Assembly (NCBI RefSeq): GCF_000411255.1
Contig: NZ_KE150412.1
Span: forward strand, 2,745,968-2,809,967
DNA: 64,000 nt
Origin: Paenibacillus sp. HGH0039
GTDB taxonomy: Bacteria; Bacillota; Bacilli; Paenibacillales; NBRC-103111
Direction of reading: 5' to 3'
The position numbers were made by a program, and so were the translations under genes. The number at the start of each line of letters is the position of its first letter. Position 1 is the first letter of the stretch. The notes beneath the pieces are model-generated. The model did no database searches and was not told the DNA's origin. It was given only the letters and a program-made list of their open reading frames with translations. Positions 1 to 6,223 of this stretch are shown one piece after another.

Positions 1-575
1 GGCACCCCTTGCATACCGCTGGATAGGACGATAAACAGGAAACCCATGTTCATCCAGACGGTCATGAGGGAAACGGAAATCAGCGCCCACGCGGGATCGG
101 TCAGCCACGGAATGGCCTGAATGTGAACCAGGCTCAGGAAGTAGTTGAGCATGCCGGCCGTAGGGTGAAACAGCAGCAGCCAGATAATCGAGCCCGTACC
201 TACCGAAATGACGAGGGGCAGGGAAAACACGAACTGGAAAATCTTCATCCCTTTCAGCTTGTTGTGTGTAATGGCCGCCAGGAGCAGAGCCCAGATGATA
301 CTAGTCGGTACGGTATATAAAATAAAGAGCAGCGTCACTTTCAGATCCGAATAAAACTGGCCCGACTGGAACAAATCGACGAAGTTATCAAACCATACAA
401 ATTCAGCGACACGCCCCCTCGGATCGGTGAGCGTCATGCTCAGGTAAACCGATCTCAGCATCGGGTAGAACAAAAAGGTGGCGAAAATAATCAGGGACGG
501 CGCCAGAAAGAAATACGCAAGCGCGTTTTCCCGCCATCTTTTCTTTTTTGATAAAACGCTTTCATGACTTGGCAA
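1..575 (-). CDS. Carbohydrate ABC transporter permease (MalF/UgpA type), 3' end outside window
   Basis: Inner-membrane permease subunit of a sugar uptake ABC transporter. The visible N-terminal 190 residues begin with a Lys/Arg-rich cytosolic stretch, then a first membrane segment (ALAYFFLAPSLIIFATFLF), a long external loop containing VWFDNFVDLFQSGQFYSDLK, and further segments typical of MalF/UgpA/LacF proteins; the EAA loop lies beyond the window edge. No ATG is available in frame. A TTG at 575 sits 8 bases after a GAGAGAGAGGGG ribosome site, and a stop codon lies just upstream, so TTG is the likely start. The partner permease is presumably further left, and a solute-binding protein is not visible. 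Expression is probably under CcpA and the leader terminator at 726-780. Family is confident; the sugar is unknown. Confidence 0.85.
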   Translation of the reverse strand, partial: MPSHESVLSKKKRWRENALAYFFLAPSLIIFATFLFYPMLRSVYLSMTLTDPRGRVAEFVWFDNFVDLFQSGQFYSDLKVTLLFILYTVPTSIIWALLLAAITHNKLKGMKIFQFVFSLPLVISVGTGSIIWLLLFHPTAGMLNYFLSLVHIQAIPWLTDPAWALISVSLMTVWMNMGFLFIVLSSGMQGV

Positions 576-725
576 GCGGCATACCCCTCTCTCTCAATCG
601 TGCTCTGTACCCTACCCGTCCGGAGGTTCATCTGCAGCTTGAACCGGTTCCCGGCTTTACCGATGGAGTTCTCTTTGAAGGAGTGCATCAGGTAAAAACG
701 ACGGATAGCCGTTATAATCCGACAG

Positions 726-780
726 AAAAAAGATTCACATAAATTGCAAGGCCGCCTGGACCTTGCAACTTACGTGAATC
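726..780 (-). terminator. Intrinsic terminator inside the leader of the sugar ABC operon
   Basis: On the minus strand a 20-bp stem (780-761 pairing with 751-732, 9-base loop) is followed directly by six U. The two non-Watson-Crick positions are G-U pairs in the minus-strand RNA and would be A-C mismatches in the plus-strand RNA, so the structure is built for leftward transcription. It lies about 30 bases after the predicted start of the permease transcript and 157 bases before the permease start codon. It therefore looks like an attenuator rather than an end-of-gene terminator, although use as the end of a short RNA cannot be excluded. Confidence 0.75.
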
Positions 781-816
781 TCCACTTCTCCGTCACAAAT
801 TATTAACTTATTTCAT

Positions 817-853
817 ATCATAAGCGGTAAAATCGGTTATGTCAACGCTTACA
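817..853 (-). promoter_or_regulatory. Sigma-A promoter with overlapping cre (CcpA) site
   Basis: Reading leftward, TTGACA (845-840), a 17-base spacer and TATGAT (822-817) form a near-consensus sigma-A promoter. The -35 hexamer overlaps TGTAAGCGTTGACA (853-840), which matches the cre consensus TGNAANCGNNNNCA at every defined position. This predicts carbon catabolite repression of the sugar ABC operon. The remaining part of this 360-base gap holds the leader terminator and the hairpin at 877-909. Confidence 0.8.
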
Positions 854-876
854 GACCATTTTTTTACTAAGAAAAT

Positions 877-909
877 AACGGAATCATCCTTTAAATAGAT
901 AATTCCGTT
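877..909 (-). terminator. Hairpin terminator after the DUF1129 gene
   Basis: AACGGAAT pairs with ATTCCGTT around an A/T-rich loop. On the minus strand it is followed by ATTTTCTT. It lies 29 bases past the DUF1129 stop codon. The T-tract is modest. Confidence 0.55.
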
Positions 910-937
910 ACGGTTTATTTCAGCATCGGAACGAAAT

Positions 938-1624
938 CTATCCCGCAGCCCCCGCTCCTCCCCGTTTTCCCCTGCCCCCAAACATCACTTTCTGTCCGGC
1001 ATATCCGCCCGCAAAAATCAGCAAAGAAATCCAGGGCGATACGGTAAAAACAGGCAGGTAAGGCTTTAACAGCATCCCGGCAGCAGTCACCGCTCCGATA
1101 CTTACGATGTACAGCAGCAGGAAAAGCAGACGAAATTTACGCTCGCTCCCGTTAAAGGCGGTTTTATTCATCAGAGCAAGAATCACCTTCACCACAAGGA
1201 TGGAGTCAACGGCGGCAATAAACAGAAAAGTCGGGCTGACTTCGTTCATTCGCCCGATCCCGGCACCCGCCATTATCGTTAAAAAGCCGGTAACGGCGTA
1301 GGCCAGGAACATCCAGGTAAGGGTGATCCATGGGATCATAACAACCATGCGGAACCGCTCCGCTCGGCCCCGAGAAGGCAGCTGGGAAACAAGATCCTTA
1401 CAGTATGCGAGAGGATCGGTTCCGAATACGACGCGGGCGCTGCGTCCTTCCTTCTGCGCCTGCAGCAAGTGCTGAAGCATTTCCAGGAGCAGTTCTTCCC
1501 CCTGTCTCTCATCGATATCGCTCGTGCGGATATAAACAAGCATGCCTCCGTAGTACTTTTTATTTTCCTCATTGAGCTGCTGCTGTAGCTTGGCATTTTC
1601 AGCACTCATTTGACTTGTATTCAT
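938..1624 (-). CDS. DUF1129-type membrane protein
   Basis: 228-residue protein with a soluble N-terminal half containing an N-E-E-N-K-K-Y-Y motif and GTDPLAYCKDLVSQLP, then four to five hydrophobic segments (about 92-112, 128-148, 165-185 and 195-212) and a basic glycine-rich tail. This arrangement, directly after a PadR gene, is characteristic of DUF1129 proteins, whose role is unknown. The start ATG overlaps the PadR stop by 4 bases, so translation is coupled. Likely part of a PadR-controlled envelope response, but that is inference. Confidence 0.8.
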   Translation of the reverse strand: MNTSQMSAENAKLQQQLNEENKKYYGGMLVYIRTSDIDERQGEELLLEMLQHLLQAQKEGRSARVVFGTDPLAYCKDLVSQLPSRGRAERFRMVVMIPWITLTWMFLAYAVTGFLTIMAGAGIGRMNEVSPTFLFIAAVDSILVVKVILALMNKTAFNGSERKFRLLFLLLYIVSIGAVTAAGMLLKPYLPVFTVSPWISLLIFAGGYAGQKVMFGGRGKRGGAGAAG

Positions 1625-1983
1625 CGGGATTGCCCTCCTTCTAAAATGTGATCCACACTCCGCTTCATTGCGCTCCAGTTGTCATGGAACTGAGCCAGCA
1701 CCTCCCCGCCCGCTTTCGTAAGCCGGTAATATTTTCTTGGAGGTCCTCCGGAACGCGTGTCGGCCTTCATATAGCCCTCAATCCATTTCTCCTTCTGCAT
1801 GCGGAGCAGCACCGGATAAATGCTTCCTTCGCTGACATAGTTGAATCCGCTTTCCTGAAGCTTCCGGGACAGTTCGTAACCGTAGACTTCATTCTGCGAG
1901 ATGATTGCGAGAATACACCCCTCCAGGATCCCCTTTAACATCTGTGTGTACGTAGAAATGTAAATCATCCCCTCAATCCGCAC
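1621..1983 (-). CDS. PadR-family transcriptional regulator
   Basis: About 115-120 residues with the PadR winged helix: YTQMLKGILEGCILAIIS, then VYGYELSRKLQ, EGSIYPVLLRMQKEKWIEG and a wing region GGPPRKYYRLTKAG. The short C-terminal helix (HDNWSAMKRSVDHIL) marks PadR subfamily 2. These repressors respond to phenolics or membrane-active compounds and usually control the adjacent membrane protein. GTG at 1983 is taken as start; ATG at 1968 is possible but has GAGGGG immediately adjacent with no spacer. First gene of a two-gene unit with the DUF1129 gene. Confidence 0.9.
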   Translation of the reverse strand: MRIEGMIYISTYTQMLKGILEGCILAIISQNEVYGYELSRKLQESGFNYVSEGSIYPVLLRMQKEKWIEGYMKADTRSGGPPRKYYRLTKAGGEVLAQFHDNWSAMKRSVDHILEGGQSR

Positions 1984-2001
1984 TTATTCATTGCGCACCT
2001 A

Positions 2002-2082
2002 ACTAACTTGCATTGCAATATAGTAACCCAGAAAGAAAACAAGGAGTCTTTATTCGATAACTACCTTGTTATATAAGTTAGT
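2002..2082. promoter_or_regulatory. Candidate PadR operator region
   Basis: Upstream of the PadR gene lies the perfect palindrome TTGCATTGCAA (2008-2018), next to TATATT reading leftward. The octamer ACTAACTT (2002-2009) recurs inverted as AAGTTAGT (2075-2082). Autoregulation by PadR is the simplest reading; no binding data exist here. Confidence 0.4.
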
Positions 2083-2104
2083 CTAGCTGACTTTGGTTTT
2101 CCTG

Positions 2105-2515
2105 TCAAGCCTCCACCTGATTAATCGCAGACTCCGTCGCAATCTGCCAACGGACACCGTAGGCATCCTCGATCCTGCCGAACATCGTGCCCCAGAACAT
2201 CCTCTGCAGAGGCATCAGGACTTTGCCGCCCTCCGAAAGTGCGCCGAAGATCTGCTCCGCTTCGGCATCGGTGCCGAATTCAAGCGTAAGGTCCAGCCCG
2301 CTGCCCCTTTCTACCCGATCGCTGTCCGCCATGTAGAACGTTAACCCGCACGCCTTCAGCACCAGGTGCATCACCCGATCACGATCCTGCCCGTATTGGG
2401 CGGGAGCATCCCCGAAGGTTTGAATGTTCACAATTTCTCCCCGCAAGGCCCGGGCATAAAACGCCCCCTGCTCCCTCGCATTTTCACTGTACAAATACGG
2501 TCTTAAAACAGCCAT
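2105..2515 (-). CDS. VOC superfamily (PhnB-like) protein
   Basis: 136 residues starting LRPYLYSENAREQGAFYARA, with FMADSDR-like (FYMADSDRVERGSG) and a closing FGRIEDAYGVRWQIA, the layout of PhnB/3-demethylubiquinone-methyltransferase-like members of the vicinal oxygen chelate fold. These fold from two beta-alpha-beta-beta-beta units around a metal or ligand site; the substrate of this subgroup is unknown. Start ATG has GGAGAAATTCCG upstream. It stands alone between the PadR pair and the decayed gene at 2579. Confidence 0.75.
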   Translation of the reverse strand: MAVLRPYLYSENAREQGAFYARALRGEIVNIQTFGDAPAQYGQDRDRVMHLVLKACGLTFYMADSDRVERGSGLDLTLEFGTDAEAEQIFGALSEGGKVLMPLQRMFWGTMFGRIEDAYGVRWQIATESAINQVEA

Positions 2516-2578
2516 CGGAATTTCTCCTTCTCGGTTTATTCAAGCCTGACATTCGCAAATTTTACTGTTTCAATTTTT

Positions 2579-3042
2579 ATCGAACTTATCGCGGGCGGTT
2601 ATTACAAGCGGACGATCCTGCGCAGCGGCGGCGGAGCCGTGCTCCTTTTGTACATCGTTTCCACCATTCCGATCGCCATCGCCACCATCACCCACGGAGC
2701 GCATAAAATCGACGAGTCGATGCGTTCGGAGCTGATAGCCACTACCGGGAGCGGATGAACAAGTCCGAGGTCCGGGAAGATATCGACCGTCTGGCCGTTG
2801 CCGCGGGCGCTTTCTCCGATGACGACTCTTATGATATCCGGGCATACGTCGGAAATTACAGCTCCTCGTATACATTCCAGAGCAGCCTACCCTTCACTAC
2901 CTATGATGCCCAGGGACAAGTCGTTCATGAAAAATCGTATGACAACGTCATAATAATCGCACCCGGCGAGAAAAAAAAGCTCGACAGCTACTACACGTCG
3001 AACACATTCGTTACATACCGGTACACCTTTACCGCCCGGTAG
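2579..3042 (+). pseudogene. Frameshifted remnant of a small membrane protein
   Basis: One frame from about 2579 encodes ELIAGGYYKRTILRSG, a hydrophobic segment (GAVLLLYIVSTIPIAIATI) and HGAHKIDESMRSELI, then hits a stop at 2756. A second frame continues DSHYRERMNKSEVREDIDRL and runs to a stop at 3040-3042. The two halves read as one protein if one base is added or two are removed near 2735-2740. No start codon with a ribosome site is seen for the first half, so the 5' end may also be lost. No family was recognised. Confidence 0.5.
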
Positions 3043-3182
3043 CGGGCTCTAACCGTCCGCACGGCCGCGTACTATTTTTGCATGCGGGCTTGCTGCCTGC
3101 GTGCCGCTTAATTGCCTGAAGCTCTCGTGATTCTGTAACCCCCTCTATGCGGCGGCAGGAGAAGCAGCGGCGGCAAAAGAAA

Positions 3183-3222
3183 AACAAAGCATGCCCCGGT
3201 TTTAAGACCCGGGCATGCTTTG
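3183..3222 (-). terminator. Terminator of the MBL-fold hydrolase gene
   Basis: A 15-bp stem (AAACAAAGCATGCCC and its complement) followed leftward by a T-rich tract. The right arm runs up to the stop codon of the MBL gene. Confidence 0.8.
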
Positions 3223-3223
3223 T

Positions 3224-3994
3224 TTAGTTGGACGCGGCTCCCGCGGCCTCGAGCCACTGCCCGTCCGCCGGAACGTCGGTCCGTTCCGACAGCCCCTCCT
3301 CCTCCAGGCGCGCGAGAAGCTCCTCGCGCGTCAGGAGGCAGTGATTGATCGCCTCCATGTGCACGGCGATCACCCGCGTTTGCGGCGCCTTGCGGCAAAC
3401 GGAGACCACATCGTCGGCCGTCATCGTAATCGGATCGCCGGCCGTGAAAACGGCACCCCCTGCGTTCACGACCGTTACCGCAGGCTGATGTCTCTCCAGC
3501 GCCTCCGCCACTTCGGCGCAGTAGATCGTATCGCCGGCGATATACACCGCCGGCTCCCCTTCCGCGCGGAGCACGAAGCCCGACACCGGACCCATGGCTG
3601 CGCCGATGTCGCCGGTTCCGTGCTGTCCGGATGTACGCGCGATGCTCAGACCGCGCCAGGCCGCCTCCTCCTCTACGGCCGATACGGCCGTGAAGCCCTG
3701 CTCCGCAAGCGTTTCCGCATCCCCCGGCTGGCACAGGACGGGCGTTCCCTTGGGCAGCCTTCCGGCGGCCTCCGCGTCCCAGTGATCACGGTGCAGATGC
3801 GTGATCAGCACCAGGTCCGGCTCCAGCAGCTCTTCCGCGGGTACCGGAAGCGGCACGAGCGGGTTACGCCGGTCGTTGGCCGTGTTCGGGATCGGCGGGT
3901 TGGCCCCGGCTCCGCTCATCATCGGATCCACGAGAATGCGCCGGCCTCCGTATTCCAGCCACAGCGTTGCGTTGCGTATCAAACGGATTTTCAT
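3224..3994 (-). CDS. MBL-fold metal-dependent hydrolase (UlaG-like)
   Basis: 256 residues. The metal-binding signature HLHRDHWD (HxHxDH) at about 66-73 follows LLEPDLVLIT; later metal ligands are in SGQHG (about 122), IAGDTIYC (about 151) and VHMEAINH (about 215). The opening MKIRLIRNATLWLEYGGRRI and ILVDPM resemble UlaG/YcbL-type beta-lactamase-fold proteins acting on small molecules in the cytosol. Substrate unknown. It is transcribed divergently from the Lrp-type regulator at 4140, which may control it. Confidence 0.85.
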   Translation of the reverse strand: MKIRLIRNATLWLEYGGRRILVDPMMSGAGANPPIPNTANDRRNPLVPLPVPAEELLEPDLVLITHLHRDHWDAEAAGRLPKGTPVLCQPGDAETLAEQGFTAVSAVEEEAAWRGLSIARTSGQHGTGDIGAAMGPVSGFVLRAEGEPAVYIAGDTIYCAEVAEALERHQPAVTVVNAGGAVFTAGDPITMTADDVVSVCRKAPQTRVIAVHMEAINHCLLTREELLARLEEEGLSERTDVPADGQWLEAAGAASN

Positions 3995-4139
3995 AGAATC
4001 GCCTCCATAAGTACCAATATCTTTTTAAAAAAGGATTTGATACAATTTTATAAAAAGAGGAGCGGCTCCGGAAAGGACCCCGTGAAAGATCTGAGGCAGT
4101 CCCTTTTTCACCATGAAAGTATTCGGAAGGCGGATGGAC

Positions 4140-4562
4140 ATGTTCAGCATTGATGAGACGGATCACAAGATTTTGCAGTGCCTTCTGGAGGATGCGACCC
4201 GCTCGAATAAAGAGATCGGCCTCAAGGTTCATTTGACCGGCCAGGCGGTAGGAGCAAGAATACGGAAGCTGGAAGACTGGGGAATTATCGAGGGACGGAC
4301 CCTCAAGTGGAATCCGGAAAAGCTCGGCCTTACGGTGCACGCCATGGTCACGGTATTTCTGAAATCCCAGAACGCCCACGGTGATCTGCAAATGTTCGCC
4401 TCCCGCGACTCCCGCATTCTGGAAGCCCACCGTGTCAGCGGAGAGGGCTGCTACTGGCTGCGTGTGCAGGTCGGAAGCAACGAGGATCTCAATGCCTTCC
4501 TCGACGATTTATTGAAGTACGGCAATTATAAAGTCAGTTTATCCATCGGCAAAATCAAATAA
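4140..4562 (+). CDS. Lrp/AsnC-family transcriptional regulator
   Basis: About 140 residues: N-terminal AsnC helix-turn-helix (DETDHKILQCLLEDATRSNKE then TGQAVGARIRKLEDWGIIEG), followed by the RAM effector-binding domain with VTVFLKSQN and VSGEGCYWLRVQV. Such regulators form octamers and sense amino acids. ATG at 4140 is chosen because GGAAGG lies 9 bases upstream; ATG 4134 is only 3 bases from it, and an upstream in-frame ATG at 4113 lacks a site. Divergent from the MBL hydrolase. Confidence 0.85.
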   Translation: MFSIDETDHKILQCLLEDATRSNKEIGLKVHLTGQAVGARIRKLEDWGIIEGRTLKWNPEKLGLTVHAMVTVFLKSQNAHGDLQMFASRDSRILEAHRVSGEGCYWLRVQVGSNEDLNAFLDDLLKYGNYKVSLSIGKIK

Positions 4563-4592
4563 GGCCCCCATCATTTCCCGGGATAAAACAAA

Positions 4593-4627
4593 GAAGCTGT
4601 CCACAACATAAGGTTGTGAACAGCTTC
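4593..4627. terminator. Bidirectional terminator between the Lrp-type gene and the cold-shock gene
   Basis: GAAGCTGT and CACAAC pair with GTTGTG and ACAGCTTC around a short loop, lying between two convergent stop codons (4562 and 4644). Confidence 0.75.
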
Positions 4628-4643
4628 TCTCGTTTAGCTGAAA

Positions 4644-4844
4644 TTACAGCTTAACAACGTTCTCAGCTTGCGGTCCGCGGTTGCCTTGAACTACGTTGAA
4701 CTCAACGCGTTGGCCTTCGTCCAGGGACTTGAAGCCTTCGCCTTGGATTGCGGAGAAGTGTACGAATACATCGTTGCCGCCTTCAACTTCGATAAAACCA
4801 AAGCCTTTTTCAGCGTTGAACCATTTAACTGTACCAGTTTGCAT
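4644..4844 (-). CDS. csp: Cold-shock protein (CspA/CspB family)
   Basis: 66-residue single cold-shock domain. RNP1 (KGFGFIEV) and RNP2 (VFVHFSAI) are intact, with the usual [12 protein letters not shown] opening and [10 protein letters not shown] end. It binds single-stranded nucleic acid and melts RNA structure. The ribosome site TAGGAGGT is strong. A 140-base untranslated leader precedes it, as in cold-regulated csp genes. Confidence 0.97.
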   Translation of the reverse strand: MQTGTVKWFNAEKGFGFIEVEGGNDVFVHFSAIQGEGFKSLDEGQRVEFNVVQGNRGPQAENVVKL

Positions 4845-4990
4845 GTGTGGTACCTCCTAGAAATTAAATTTAACATGTTCTTTTTACTCTTGAAGCAAAT
4901 AAAAATTCACATATTATAAAAGGCTCCATCTCACAAATGATAACCCTTTATAATAAGTGAATTCCAGGTTTCAAATACTCGATTGACTTC

Positions 4991-5019
4991 ATCTTACCAT
5001 AGGCAATTTCCAAGTGCAA
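4991..5019 (-). promoter_or_regulatory. Promoter of the cold-shock gene with long 5' leader
   Basis: Leftward TTGCAC (5019-5014), 17-base spacer, TAAGAT (4996-4991). The predicted transcript has about 140 untranslated bases, A/T-rich, matching the long leaders of csp mRNAs. A second weaker pair (TTGAAA with TATAAA) lies closer to the gene. Confidence 0.6.
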
Positions 5020-5155
5020 GTTATTTTCCAATTCTTTTAGAAAAACAATTTTCGTGGTAACTTTTGCAAACCTGATTAAAGAAAAAGCAATGAGGTTAAT
5101 ACTAAGCAACCAGGTAACACAAACTAAAACATAAACATTTTAGGAGGTAATCTAG

Positions 5156-5413
5156 ATGAGTTTCTTATGGTCATTAATTATCGGTGGTATCATCGGTTGG
5201 TTAGCCGGCATGATTATCGGTAAAGATATTCCCGGCGGCATTATCGGCAACATTATCGCAGGTTTCTTGGGCGCATGGCTCGGCGGTCTGCTGCTTGGCA
5301 ACTGGGGTCCTGAAGTCGGAGGTTTCTACTTCTTCCCTGCTTTGATCGGTGGTATCGTACTGGTATTCATCGTCAGCCTGATCCTGCGTTCTATGGGAAG
5401 CAAACGGGCTTAA
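5156..5413 (+). CDS. GlsB/YeaQ/YmgE-family membrane protein
   Basis: 85 residues with three glycine-rich membrane helices (about 4-21, 27-48 and 56-78), the Transgly_assoc pattern: GGIIGWLAGMIIG, then GIIGNIIAGFLGAWLGG, then PALIGGIVLVFIVSLILR. These are small stress-associated membrane proteins of unknown mechanism. AGGAGGT lies 8 bases before the ATG. Monocistronic with its own terminator. Confidence 0.92.
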   Translation: MSFLWSLIIGGIIGWLAGMIIGKDIPGGIIGNIIAGFLGAWLGGLLLGNWGPEVGGFYFFPALIGGIVLVFIVSLILRSMGSKRA

Positions 5414-5744
5414 CCCTAAGCTAACCTGACTTACAGGATAAAAAAGACTACGCGAAACACTCGCGTGGTCTTTTTTTGTGCTTTTATCTCACTTTGTTTG
5501 CAGTTTTTACAGCGCATTTCCTGCGGATTGCAACTTTTGGAATTATTTTGTCCGCAGAAATCTTTCAAATTAATACATAAGGAGCGTTGACTGTAATTAA
5601 ATTCGGTCCTCTTTTAGTAGACAGTGCCGAGCAACCTTCGCACTAATCATTACTTGGAGGGGATTTTTTTCGCGGCATTATGCGGCAGTTCGGGTAAGGA
5701 GAGACATATCCCCAGTCTGTCCAAAATGAAGGAGGCTGTTTCCC
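5414..5744. other. Intergenic stretch, no gene seen
   Basis: Apart from the terminator at 5442-5474 this 331-base gap is A/T-rich. TTGACT at 5588-5593 could be a -35 box for the DUF4385 gene but no good -10 is found at the right distance. No reading frame with a ribosome site was seen. Confidence 0.5.
5442..5474 (+). terminator. Terminator of the GlsB-type gene
   Basis: AAGACTACGCG pairs with CGCGTGGTCTT and is followed by seven T. Confidence 0.9.
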
Positions 5745-6215
5745 ATGGCTAAAAAATTCGACTATTCGCTGGATTACGAGCATCTGGACCTCCGTAAAAA
5801 ACCGGAGCTGTACACCGTAGGCCGCGGAGAACAAGGCGTCCTGCTCGTCGAGCCTTATAAGAGCGAGATTTTGCCGTATTGGCGGTTTAAAACGCCGGAA
5901 ATCGCGAAGGAATCTTCCGGGAAAATTTATGACCTGTTTCTGGACTATAAAAAAGCAGGTGATTTTATCGGAATGGACATGGCGAGAAAATTTCTCCAGA
6001 TGGGTTACACGCGCGCAAGGCGCTACACGAACCACAAGGGAGGCCGGAAATATTCCCAAGAAGACGGTTCGATCCTGCCCTACCAGAACGATCCCGTAAA
6101 AGCGGAGTCCGCCGCTATTTTTAAAGCTCAATGGGAAATCGCGAAAACGGACGAAGACTATATCCGCATGAAGAAAGAACACCAGGATAAATATGAGAAG
6201 AAGACTAACAAATAG
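5745..6215 (+). CDS. DUF4385 family protein
   Basis: 156 residues, soluble, rich in charged and aromatic residues. Conserved-looking blocks are LDLRKKPELYTVGRGEQGV, LLVEPYKSEILPYWRFKTP, GMDMARKFLQMGYTRARRY and NHKGG. This is the DUF4385 pattern; members occur in bacteria and some viruses and have no known function. GGAGG lies 9 bases upstream of the ATG. Converges with the helicase gene, with 8 bases between the two stops. Confidence 0.85.
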   Translation: MAKKFDYSLDYEHLDLRKKPELYTVGRGEQGVLLVEPYKSEILPYWRFKTPEIAKESSGKIYDLFLDYKKAGDFIGMDMARKFLQMGYTRARRYTNHKGGRKYSQEDGSILPYQNDPVKAESAAIFKAQWEIAKTDEDYIRMKKEHQDKYEKKTNK

Positions 6216-6223
6216 TCTAAAAG

